Shown: positions 1 to 5,345, counted from the stretch's first letter. The stretch: DNA of 5,345 nt from JASHVB01 sp049522565 (GCA_049522565.1 JBEKNT010000450.1:1-5345), one strand, 5' to 3'. A program made the numbers and translations. The notes: generated by a model from the letters alone, not told the origin.

Positions 1-1261
1 GCTCGCGGCTGGCGCGACGGGCGCCGACGGTGCCCCAATCGGTGGCGACGTAGTCCACATCGAGGCCGATCTTCGTCAGCATGTCCGCGGTGACGTCGCC
101 TTGCGCCTTGACGATCGGCACGTCGGTGCCGATCACCAGCACCACCTTGGCGCCCTTGTGGCCGGAGTCCTCGATCATCTTGCGCGCCACTGCGATATCG
201 TGGCGCTTCAGGTTGTCGCCGCCGTAATCGGTATAAAGTGGCGTGCCGGGAGTGAAGAAGCTGGCGGATTCCTGCCAGAGATTCTGATCGCTACCCACCA
301 CGGCCTGCATGTAGTCCGCCTGACTGGTGGCAATCAGCGCCGCCAGCCGCACCCGTTGGTCGTTGAACGGCGGGTACAGATGATTCATCCGAAGATCGCC
401 GATATTGCCCAGCGGATCGGCGATGTCGATCGTCACGCCGTCGCTGCGGCGGAGCAACGGCACGACGTCGGGAAGCACTGTCTCCCACCAGTCAACCTCG
501 CCGGATTGCATGGCGGCGGCGGCGGTGGCGGCGTCCGGGATGATCTTCCATTCCAGGCGATCGATGTTCACCCGCTTGCCGCCCGACAGCCAGTCGGATT
601 TCTCGGCCCGCGGCACGTAGCCGTCCCAGCGTTCGAACACCGCGGAAGCACCAGGCACCCATTCATCACGCTTGAAGCGGAACGGTCCGGAGCCGATATA
701 CTCGTTGATCTGCTTGAACGGATCGGTCTTGGCGATACGCTCCGGCATGATGAACGCGCAGGGCGTGCCGACCTTGCCGAGCGCGTAAAGCAGCTTCGGG
801 AAGGGCTGCTTGAGGCGCAGGCGGAAGCTGCTGTCGTCCACCGCTTCCATGGCGTCGAGCCGGGCCTTGATCATCTGACCCATGTTGTCGCGCACCATCC
901 AGCGCTGCAGGCTGGCGATGCAGTCGGCCGGGCGGACCGGCTCGTTGTCGTGGAACTTCAGGCCGGCGCGCAGCTTGAACGTCCAGGTCAGGCCGTCGTC
1001 GGAGGTCTCGGAGGCTTCGCACATCTGCGGCTTCGGCACGAGGTTGCTGTCCACGCCGTACAGCGTATCGAAGAACAGCACAGAAGCGTTGCGGACCACG
1101 TAGAGGGTGGTCCAGATCGGGTCCAGGTTGGCCAGGTTGGCCTGGGGGACGAAGCGCAGGACCTTGCTTTCGGCGCTCAGACTTAGCCGCGGCGCCGCCA
1201 AGCCGCTGGCGGCCGCCAAGCCGCCAGCGGCTGCGGCCCGCAAGAATCCCCGACGATGCAT
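1..1261 (-). CDS. ABC transporter substrate-binding protein, family 5 (peptide/nickel type), Tat-exported, partial at its C-terminus
   Basis: Periplasmic solute-binding subunit of a dipeptide/oligopeptide-type ABC importer; it would deliver ligand to a membrane permease pair not in this window. The frame is open from the start to the window edge: 420 residues are visible, and since the family is usually about 500-550 long, roughly the last 100 are missing. A twin-arginine signal opens the protein (MHRRGFLRAAAAGG, RR at residues 3-4), with an Ala-rich stretch and a likely cleavage near residue 30. The mature part starts with VLRFVPQANLANLDP (34-48). Family-5 hallmarks follow: LTWTFKLRAGLKFHDNEPV (91-109) and the conserved GSGPFRF (190-196). 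I chose the ATG at 1261 because it puts the Tat motif at the terminus. An in-frame ATG at 1279 would add MGADQT, including an acidic residue unusual in an n-region. Neither start has a clear Shine-Dalgarno. The ligand is unknown; peptide, opine, sugar or metal chelate are all possible. Confidence 0.93.
   Translation of the reverse strand, partial: MHRRGFLRAAAAGGLAAASGLAAPRLSLSAESKVLRFVPQANLANLDPIWTTLYVVRNASVLFFDTLYGVDSNLVPKPQMCEASETSDDGLTWTFKLRAGLKFHDNEPVRPADCIASLQRWMVRDNMGQMIKARLDAMEAVDDSSFRLRLKQPFPKLLYALGKVGTPCAFIMPERIAKTDPFKQINEYIGSGPFRFKRDEWVPGASAVFERWDGYVPRAEKSDWLSGGKRVNIDRLEWKIIPDAATAAAAMQSGEVDWWETVLPDVVPLLRRSDGVTIDIADPLGNIGDLRMNHLYPPFNDQRVRLAALIATSQADYMQAVVGSDQNLWQESASFFTPGTPLYTDYGGDNLKRHDIAVARKMIEDSGHKGAKVVLVIGTDVPIVKAQGDVTADMLTKIGLDVDYVATDWGTVGARRASRE
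1201..1232 (-). repeat. Perfect 13-bp inverted repeat inside the Tat signal-peptide coding sequence
   Basis: Positions 1201-1213 and 1220-1232 are exact reverse complements around a 6-base loop, so the solute-binding-protein mRNA could form a very GC-rich hairpin starting about 30 bases after the ATG at 1261. The same stretch carries a direct repeat, GCCGCCAAGCCG at 1194-1205 and 1212-1223, with an 18-base period. It encodes the duplicated peptide GLAAAS/GLAAPR in the hydrophobic core. The arms are seen directly. Any role in translation or early termination is inference, and low-complexity Ala/Gly coding may explain it. Confidence 0.6.
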
Positions 1262-1487
1262 CGTCTGATCTGCCCCCATTTTCGTGTGTTTGGTCGCTGC
1301 CGCTCCCAGACCGGCGCGCCAGCCTGCCTCAGCCGCGCGCGAAAGGCCAGCATTGGTTACCTGGACACTGGTCAGGCGCCGGAGCAGCGGCGGCAATGGC
1401 CGCTTCCCCCTCGTCGTCGCGGGGCCTCGCCGCGCAGACGCCCGGATCCGCGGCCGGCGGCGATACCGCGCCGATAATCAGCAGACG

Positions 1488-2642
1488 TCACGGCATCGGA
1501 CAGGCAGCGCTGATCGCGGCATAGGCGGCGGAGAAGCCAGTCAGGCTGAAAGTGTCGGTGATCGGCCCGTTATAAGGTGACAGCGATTGGACCATCGCCT
1601 GGCTGCCGTTCCGAAAAGCCACCACCGCCGCCGCACCATTGCGGGCAAAGGCATTGCCGCCGGCAGGGTAGAGATCCAGGCCGGCCCGATCGACCTGCAT
1701 CGTGATCGCGGCATTGCCCGCATCGGTCATGACACCGCCGATCGATACGGCGTCGCGCACGGTCGGCCTTTCGGTCACCGTCAGGACGGCTGCGGCCCGG
1801 TTGGCCACCGGCGGCGTCGACGTGACCGCGCGGGTGACGGCGTAGCAGACCGGCTGACCGTTCTCCTGATACACGGCCGCGACCCAATTGCCGTAACTGC
1901 CCAGTGTTTGCGGGCCTGCCGCCATAGGAGGCGGGCCGGCGAATCCGGCCGGTGCCTGATACGGGAGGCCCGCCTGGCCGTAGTCGGGCGGCGGCGCGGC
2001 ATCGCTCTCGGCGAAGGCGGAATAGGCGGCGTCCGCGATCTGGCCGGTATTCGGATCGACCAGAAGAACATCGGGCCCGTAACGAACCCATTCATAGCCC
2101 GGCAGCGGCTGGGCGAGCCCATAGTCCGTCCAGTCAGCGATCACATAGGCGCTGATGATGAACGCCAGCGGCAGATACGCGCCGATCCCGTATCGCTGAT
2201 AGCGCATGCCGCCAGGCCATCGGTAACGGCCGACGCGGAACGGGGCGTAGCTCTGGCCGTGATAGGCAAAGGTCCCGGCGCGAGGGTCCCTCACGGGTGG
2301 TCCGCCAAAACGCGACGATCCGGTGACGGTCGGGCCTGGCCTTAGCGGCGATCCGGGGGTCAGCGGCGACGAGCCTGGTGGCGGGGTGGGACGATAGATT
2401 TGGGCCGGCGCGGTCTGCACCGGCGGCTGGCGCTGTGGCTCGAACTGCGGCTGGCGCTGCTGCTGCACCTGCGGTTGACGCTGCGGTTCCGGACCTGGGC
2501 AGTTCGCCTGGTTCGAGCCAGGCGGGCAAGCCGACCAAGCCGGTGTCCCAACCGCACAACCAAATGCCACCGTCAGCAAGGCGGCGAACCGCCTGCTCGC
2601 ACGCAACGGTCTCGCTGCGGCAGCCCGCCACACCCTGATCAT
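1488..2642 (-). CDS. Secreted RcnB-like / IalB-like two-domain fusion protein
   Basis: A 384-residue exported protein of unknown function. An N-terminal signal peptide (residues 1-37; RR at 17-18, hydrophobic core, then TPAWS before ACP) is followed by a Pro/Gln-rich region (about 48-120) holding three QRQP octapeptide repeats at 54-77. Residues about 127-212 match the RcnB family, with the typical YVIADWTDYGL, then GYEWVRYG and DVLLVDPNTGQI. RcnB in E. coli is a periplasmic protein tied to nickel/cobalt homeostasis; many alphaproteobacterial relatives are uncharacterised. After a Pro/Ala linker (213-247), residues about 248-384 resemble the invasion-associated locus B family: GSYGNWVAAVYQENGQPVCY, LTVTERP, and a terminal DTFSLTGFSAAYAAISAAC. 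Cysteines at 266 and 381 could form a disulfide. I chose the ATG at 2642 because it opens a clean signal peptide with a weak GGGGGA upstream. The frame continues back to 3164 only across the neighbouring gene. It is probably transcribed alone. Confidence 0.85.
   Translation of the reverse strand: MIRVWRAAAARPLRASRRFAALLTVAFGCAVGTPAWSACPPGSNQANCPGPEPQRQPQVQQQRQPQFEPQRQPPVQTAPAQIYRPTPPPGSSPLTPGSPLRPGPTVTGSSRFGGPPVRDPRAGTFAYHGQSYAPFRVGRYRWPGGMRYQRYGIGAYLPLAFIISAYVIADWTDYGLAQPLPGYEWVRYGPDVLLVDPNTGQIADAAYSAFAESDAAPPPDYGQAGLPYQAPAGFAGPPPMAAGPQTLGSYGNWVAAVYQENGQPVCYAVTRAVTSTPPVANRAAAVLTVTERPTVRDAVSIGGVMTDAGNAAITMQVDRAGLDLYPAGGNAFARNGAAAVVAFRNGSQAMVQSLSPYNGPITDTFSLTGFSAAYAAISAACPMP
2412..2483 (-). 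repeat. Three 24-bp coding repeats (QRQP octapeptides)
   Basis: Within the RcnB/IalB-like gene, three consecutive 8-codon units each begin with Gln-Arg-Gln-Pro (residues 54-61, 62-69 and 70-77: QRQPQVQQ, QRQPQFEP, QRQPPVQT). At DNA level the units share CTGGCG-type cores but have diverged at synonymous positions, as expected for an old slippage-prone tract. It lies in the low-complexity stalk between signal peptide and first folded domain, where copy number may vary between strains. Confidence 0.75.
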
Positions 2643-2685
2643 CGAAACGTCCCCCGCCTGGCGAACCAGCCGGTTCGCTCCGTGC

Positions 2686-2714
2686 ATCATGATCGGGGAG
2701 AACCGTACCGGCAA
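2686..2714 (-). promoter_or_regulatory. Possible sigma-70-type promoter for the RcnB/IalB-like gene
   Basis: On the minus strand TTGCCG (2714-2709) and CATGAT (2691-2686) are separated by exactly 17 bases; each matches four of six consensus positions. Transcription would begin near 2680, giving a leader of about 40 bases before the ATG at 2642. This would also rule out the in-frame ATGs at 2690 and 2687, which overlap the -10 element. In DNA this GC-rich, matches of this quality occur by chance, so this is only a candidate. Confidence 0.25.
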
Positions 2715-2759
2715 GCACGCGCCGTTCCGGTCAGCGGACAATCGAGCCGGATAACGGCA

Positions 2760-2773
2760 CGATGGCGCCATCG
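2760..2773. repeat. Perfect 14-bp palindrome CGATGGCGCCATCG between the aldolase and RcnB/IalB-like genes
   Basis: The 14 bases read identically on both strands with no spacer. The site is intergenic, about 60 bases after the aldolase stop and about 45 bases upstream of the candidate -35 of the next gene. A symmetric site of this length fits a dimeric repressor or activator operator, but no regulator is encoded in the window. The palindrome is seen directly; the operator role is inference. Confidence 0.5.
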
Positions 2774-2791
2774 CGTCGCGGGCACGACGCG
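2772..2791. repeat. Intergenic hairpin with a 7-bp stem downstream of the aldolase gene
   Basis: CGCGTCG (2772-2778) and CGACGCG (2785-2791) are exact reverse complements around a 6-base loop, abutting the 14-bp palindrome. Being 3' of the transporter-aldolase pair, it could protect or end that transcript. No T-run follows on either strand, so it does not meet the intrinsic terminator pattern. Confidence 0.45.
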
Positions 2792-2832
2792 TACTCGGAC
2801 CGGTTGAAGCGGATATTCTCGAGGGGTCTCGA

Positions 2833-3612
2833 TCAATCCCGCCAGCTCGGGTCGCGCCGGTCGAGCATCCGCAGCATCGCCGGCCAGTGCAACGCCACCG
2901 GCGTCGCGCGGGCGGCCGCACGCTGGCGGCGTTCGACGCTGCGCTGGACAATGTCATCGGACGGCAGCAGCAGGTCGTTACCGCACGCCATGGCGTCAAC
3001 CTGCGCTGCGCAGGCAGCCTCGAACTGGTGGATCGCGCGGAACGCTCCGGCCGCCGTCGCATCGCACACCAGCAGCCCGTGATTGCGCAGCACCAGGTAG
3101 TTGCGGTCGCCCAGATCGGCCACCAGCCGCTCGCGCTCGGCGGTATCGACCGCGGGACCTTCATAGTCGTGGTACGCCACCGGGAAGCAGTTGATCGCCG
3201 TCTGCGTCATCGGCAGGAAGCCACACTTCATCGACGACACTGCCATACCGGCGCGGGAGTGGGTGTGGATCACGCAGGCCACGTCGGGCCGCGCGCCATG
3301 CACCGCACTGTGGATCACGTAGCCGGCAAAGTTCACACCCACATCCCGGCCGTGCGGGTTGAGCACCTCGTTGCCCTCGACATCGATCGTCACCAGCGAG
3401 GACGCGGTGATCTCCTCATACATCCAGCCGTACGGGTTGATCAGGATCTTCTCCCCCTCGCCCGGCACGCGCAGGGTGATGTGGTTGAAGATCAGGTCGA
3501 TCCAGCCATGCAGCGCCATCAGGCGATACAGCGCGGCGCAGTCCAGCCGCGCCTGCCATTCGGCGGCGGACACCCGGGCGCGGACCGTACTCAGCATCAT
3601 CGTGTCGGGCAT
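2833..3612 (-). CDS. Class II aldolase/adducin family protein
   Basis: A 259-residue cytoplasmic enzyme of the family that includes L-fuculose-phosphate aldolase, L-ribulose-5-phosphate epimerase and some aromatic-acid decarboxylases; the length is typical. The fold signatures are ALHGWIDLIFNHITLRVP (33-50), the metal-binding His-x-His in VIHTHSRAG (His116, His118), and the third metal ligand in LRNHGLL (His178). FEAACAAQVDA (198-208) is the usual C-terminal helix. The FucA catalytic glutamate normally lies four residues before the His of the preceding helix; here that position is Gly97 (NFAGYVIH, 94-101), as in the adducin-like subgroup, so a classical aldol role is uncertain. The ATG at 3612 is fixed by GGAGAGG six bases upstream; the frame extends to 4005 only through the transporter gene. 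It is very probably co-transcribed with that transporter 20 bases upstream, suggesting that it acts on the imported compound. Confidence 0.92.
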   Translation of the reverse strand: MPDTMMLSTVRARVSAAEWQARLDCAALYRLMALHGWIDLIFNHITLRVPGEGEKILINPYGWMYEEITASSLVTIDVEGNEVLNPHGRDVGVNFAGYVIHSAVHGARPDVACVIHTHSRAGMAVSSMKCGFLPMTQTAINCFPVAYHDYEGPAVDTAERERLVADLGDRNYLVLRNHGLLVCDATAAGAFRAIHQFEAACAAQVDAMACGNDLLLPSDDIVQRSVERRQRAAARATPVALHWPAMLRMLDRRDPSWRD

Positions 3613-3618
3613 TGCAAA

Positions 3619-3625
3619 CCTCTCC
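3619..3625 (-). promoter_or_regulatory. Shine-Dalgarno of the aldolase gene
   Basis: GGAGAGG on the minus strand lies 6 bases before the ATG at 3612, inside the 20-base gap after the transporter stop. It is the strongest ribosome binding site in the window. It settles the aldolase start against the much longer open frame that continues upstream, and indicates translation from a shared transcript. Confidence 0.85.
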
Positions 3626-3632
3626 GCTTTGA

Positions 3633-4943
3633 TTATGCGTTCATCGAGACAGTACGAGGCTGGCCCCGGCCGATGACCAGCACGCTGATCGTGCCGAGGG
3701 CGGCGACGGCAGCGATTGGCATCAGGGCCAGCGGGAAGCTGCCCGTCTCCGCCTGGATCCAGCCTACCAGGTAGTTGAAGGCGAAGCTGGCCAGGTTGCC
3801 GAGTGCGTTGATCTGCGCCAGACCGGCCGCGGCGGACGTCGCGCCGAGCCATTCCGACGACAGTGCCCAGAACGGTCCCTTGCTGGCGTAGGTGCCAGCA
3901 GCGATCAACGTCAGCAGCGGAAGCATCGCCCAGAGGCTGCCGATCGCGAAGAACGTGGCGATCATGGCCAACACCATCCAGCCCAGCGGCAGGGCGTTGT
4001 GCCATACCCGCTCACCGGTGCGGTCGGAGTTGCGGCCCCACAGAATCATCCAGACCGCGGCAATGCCAAACGGCACGGCGTTCACCAGGCCGGTTTGCCA
4101 GTTGGTCAGCCCGAACGACTTGACCAGTTGCGGCATCCATAGCGACAGGGCCGTGGAGGCGCCGGCCGCGCCGGAATACACCAGGGCCATGATCAGCACG
4201 TACTTGTTGCTCATGATGCGCCACACGGAAGGATGGGAGACACGCGGCGCGCGCGTGCGCTCATCGTCCAGCTTGCCGATCAACCACCCCTTCTGCTCTT
4301 GCGACAGCCAGGCCGCATGCTCTGGCCGGTCGGTGAGCCAGATGAAGGACGCCACCCCAAGCAGAATGGCCGGTGCTGCCTCCAGCAAAAACACCCATTG
4401 CCAGCCGCCCAGGCCGAGCACGCCGTTCATGTAGAGGATGGCACCCGAGACCGGCGAGCCGATCAGACCGGCCACCGGGATCGCCACCATGAAGATACCG
4501 ACCATGATCGCGCGATACCGGGCCGGGTACCAGTAGGTGATGTAGAGGATCACTCCCGGGAAGAACCCGGCCTCCGCAGCACCAAGGATGAAGCGCAGCA
4601 CCAGGAAGGAGATCGGTCCGCCGATCAGCGCGAACGCCGCCGACACCAAGCCCCAGGTGATCATGATGCGGGCGATCCAGGTGCGGGCGCCGAACCGCTC
4701 CAGCGCCAGATTGCTCGGCACTTCCAGGATGAAATAGCCGACGAAGAAGATGCCGGCGCCGAGGCCGAAGGTCTTCGGGTCGATCCCGACCGCCTTGTTC
4801 ATCTGCAGCGCGGCGAACCCGACATTGACCCGGTCGATGTAGCAGACCAGGTAGGCAGCCAGCAGGAACGGCATCAGCCGCCAGGACACGCGCCGCATGA
4901 CCACGGCTTCCAGCGCCTGGTCCCTCGTCATCGTCGTCGACAT
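3633..4943 (-). CDS. MFS transporter, anion:cation symporter (ACS) family
   Basis: A 436-residue inner-membrane protein, the usual length for ACS-family carriers, which import organic anions such as tartrate, phthalate, hexuronates or hydroxyphenylacetate with protons. Twelve helices are expected. The family signature YIDRVNVGFAAL (35-46) ends helix 1. GYFILEVPSNLALERFGART (69-88) covers helix 2 and the helix 2-3 loop. LRFILGAAEAGFFPG (116-130) begins helix 4, followed by the charged YWYPARYRA (137-145). A hydrophilic central loop with the family-typical LTDRPEHAAWL (203-213) divides the halves. In the second half, LWGRNSDRTGER (301-312) is the repeated cytoplasmic loop. The ATG at 4943 has GGGGGA seven bases upstream. 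It is first in a two-gene unit with the class II aldolase. This pairing suggests a hydroxy-acid, sugar-acid or aromatic-acid substrate, but the sequence does not identify it. Confidence 0.95.
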   Translation of the reverse strand: MSTTMTRDQALEAVVMRRVSWRLMPFLLAAYLVCYIDRVNVGFAALQMNKAVGIDPKTFGLGAGIFFVGYFILEVPSNLALERFGARTWIARIMITWGLVSAAFALIGGPISFLVLRFILGAAEAGFFPGVILYITYWYPARYRAIMVGIFMVAIPVAGLIGSPVSGAILYMNGVLGLGGWQWVFLLEAAPAILLGVASFIWLTDRPEHAAWLSQEQKGWLIGKLDDERTRAPRVSHPSVWRIMSNKYVLIMALVYSGAAGASTALSLWMPQLVKSFGLTNWQTGLVNAVPFGIAAVWMILWGRNSDRTGERVWHNALPLGWMVLAMIATFFAIGSLWAMLPLLTLIAAGTYASKGPFWALSSEWLGATSAAAGLAQINALGNLASFAFNYLVGWIQAETGSFPLALMPIAAVAALGTISVLVIGRGQPRTVSMNA

Positions 4944-4950
4944 TCAAATT

Positions 4951-4956
4951 TCCCCC
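4951..4956 (-). promoter_or_regulatory. Probable ribosome binding site of the MFS transporter gene
   Basis: GGGGGA on the minus strand lies 7 bases before the ATG at 4943. It is purine-rich but not a full anti-16S match. A second in-frame ATG at residue 5 (MSTTM) has no better site, so the first is kept. Confidence 0.5.
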
Positions 4957-5047
4957 GGTTGCGCGGGATGGCCTCCGCGATGCCGCGTGAGAACGATACG
5001 TACCCGGTTCGGGGCAACCAGGCGCGGATCGAGCCGTCGCAGCAGCG

Positions 5048-5251
5048 ATGCAGGATGCTTCCCTCCCGGCCAGCGTGCAAGTGTCGCCCCCCGATGCGGC
5101 GCTCGCCTCAGCGATCGTGCGCGACGGCGTGGCGCGCTGTTTTGCGCCGCGCCGAGAGGAGCCCAGGCTCGCGGTGCGCGACCATTACGGGGCGCGATTG
5201 CTCGACCCGTTCGTTATGGCAGGGGCGACGTACCGTCTGGCGATACGGTAA
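5048..5251 (+). CDS. Doubtful 67-residue ORF, perhaps a small gene or gene remnant
   Basis: ATG-to-TAA frame on the plus strand, divergent from the transporter gene. By hand count GC is about 76% at first, 54% at second and 79% at third codon positions, the pattern expected of a translated frame in this genome. The peptide begins MQDASLPASVQVSPPDAALA and has a charged centre (CFAPRREEPR, 31-40). There is no Shine-Dalgarno before the ATG and no signal peptide or membrane segment. The segment AIVRDGVARCFAPRREE recalls the start of small alphaproteobacterial proteins of unknown function, but I cannot confirm a family. The similarity, if real, stops before the TAA, which would fit a decayed gene. 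Chance is a serious alternative. Confidence 0.25.
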   Translation: MQDASLPASVQVSPPDAALASAIVRDGVARCFAPRREEPRLAVRDHYGARLLDPFVMAGATYRLAIR

Positions 5252-5259
5252 AAAACACC

Positions 5260-5292
5260 CGTCATTGCCAGGAGCGATAGCGACGAAGCAAG
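5260..5292. repeat. Dispersed intergenic repeat of the GTCATTGC...GACGAAGCAA type
   Basis: The stretch begins CGTCATTGCCAGGAGCG and ends GCGACGAAGCAAGA. It closely resembles a short interspersed element familiar from many proteobacterial genomes, whose common form starts GTCATTGCGAG and ends CGACGAAGCAAT. TTGC and GCAA form the outer arms of a weak stem-loop. Only one copy is present here, so repeat status rests on recognition rather than on this sequence alone. Confidence 0.6.
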
Positions 5293-5301
5293 AAACAAGC
5301 T

Positions 5302-5337
5302 CCCCCTCCCCTTGAGGGAGGGGGTTGGGGGGAGGGG
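5302..5337. repeat. C-rich/G-rich palindromic intergenic repeat (REP-like)
   Basis: CCCCCTCCC (5302-5310) and GGGAGGGGG (5316-5324) are exact reverse complements around the 5-base loop CTTGA. A further G-rich arm, GGGGGGAGGGG (5327-5337), could pair alternatively with the same C-rich arm. Elements of this form (a CCTCCC arm, a short loop, then two G-rich arms) recur between genes in many high-GC alphaproteobacteria. It lies 9 bases from the preceding repeat and continues toward the window edge. The G-runs could also allow quadruplex formation. Confidence 0.65.
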
Positions 5338-5345
5338 TTCGTGCC

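Larger units (their letters stand above)
4944..5345. other. 402-base region upstream of the transporter gene, largely non-coding
   Basis: This should hold the promoter of the transporter-aldolase unit, but I see no convincing -35/-10 pair. TTGCCC (5019-5014) has no good partner at 16-18 bases, and TATCGT near 4996-5001 is only a weak -10. A short CCCG-GTT-CGGG element lies near 5004-5014. The rest contains one doubtful plus-strand ORF (5048-5251) and, at the right end, two intergenic repeats listed separately. Confidence 0.6.

Noticed and set aside
101..1186. 361-codon open frame on the plus strand opposite the solute-binding protein gene
   Set aside because: It is a His/Val/Asp-rich antisense shadow. 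The minus frame carries a Tat signal and family-5 motifs, so the plus frame is open only because of GC-rich codon structure.
1256..1580. Small plus-strand ORFs in and around the gap before the solute-binding protein gene
   Set aside because: Arg/Pro-rich translations with no ribosome binding site; they run into the coding regions of neighbouring genes on the other strand.
1587..2345. 252-codon plus-strand frame opposite the RcnB/IalB-like gene
   Set aside because: The minus frame has a signal peptide and two family-like domains; the plus frame gives an Arg/Gly/His-rich shadow.
2819..2833. TCGAG-GGGT-CTCGA stem just after the aldolase stop as a terminator
   Set aside because: Only five base pairs and no T-tract; such short stems are frequent by chance in this composition.
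2643..3164. N-terminal extension of the RcnB/IalB-like protein to an ATG at 3164
   Set aside because: The extension runs through the aldolase gene in another frame and would bury the signal peptide about 170 residues inside the protein.
2887..3774. 295-codon plus-strand frame across the aldolase and transporter end
   Set aside because: Antisense to two recognised genes with good motifs; the product is compositionally biased and resembles nothing.
3613..4005. N-terminal extension of the aldolase to an ATG at 4005
   Set aside because: It overlaps the transporter's C-terminal coding region in another frame, and the strong GGAGAGG site fixes the start at 3612.
4233..5315. 360-codon open frame on the plus strand opposite the MFS gene
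   Set aside because: Mostly antisense to an unambiguous membrane transporter; the translation is low-complexity, rich in His, Arg, Asp and Gln, with no domain pattern.
5302..5337. Intrinsic transcription terminator
   Set aside because: The stem is good, but neither strand has a T-run after it, and the repeated G-rich arm fits a dispersed palindromic repeat better.

Overview
The window reads as high-GC chromosomal DNA of an alphaproteobacterium. Rhodospirillales/Acetobacteraceae is my best guess. This rests on GC-rich codon use, a Tat-exported peptide-type ABC solute-binding protein, RcnB-like and IalB-like periplasmic domains (both common in this class), and two short intergenic repeats of a kind I associate with alphaproteobacterial genomes. 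The taxonomic placement is inference; no marker gene is present.

All four confident genes lie on the minus strand, so transcription runs from right to left. From the right: 4944-5345 is mostly non-coding. It holds two side-by-side intergenic repeats at its far end (5260-5292 and 5302-5337) and one doubtful plus-strand small ORF (5048-5251). Next comes a two-gene unit: an ACS-family MFS transporter (3633-4943), then, after a 20-base gap carrying a good Shine-Dalgarno, a class II aldolase/adducin-family enzyme (2833-3612). The pair looks like an uptake-plus-catabolism operon for a small organic acid or sugar acid; the substrate cannot be read from the sequence.

A 190-base gap (2643-2832) contains a perfect 14-base palindrome, an adjacent hairpin and a possible promoter. 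It precedes a secreted 384-residue protein (1488-2642) with an unusual architecture: signal peptide, Gln/Pro-rich octapeptide repeats, an RcnB-like domain, a Pro/Ala linker and an IalB-like C-terminal domain. This fusion is the most interesting item in the window. After a 226-base gap with no recognisable gene (1262-1487) comes a Tat-signal ABC transporter solute-binding protein (family 5, peptide/nickel type). Its first 420 residues are visible and it runs off the left edge. A strong 13-bp hairpin sits in its signal-peptide coding sequence.

No tRNA, rRNA, CRISPR array, transposase or phage gene was seen. The long plus-strand open frames opposite the real genes are GC-driven shadows.
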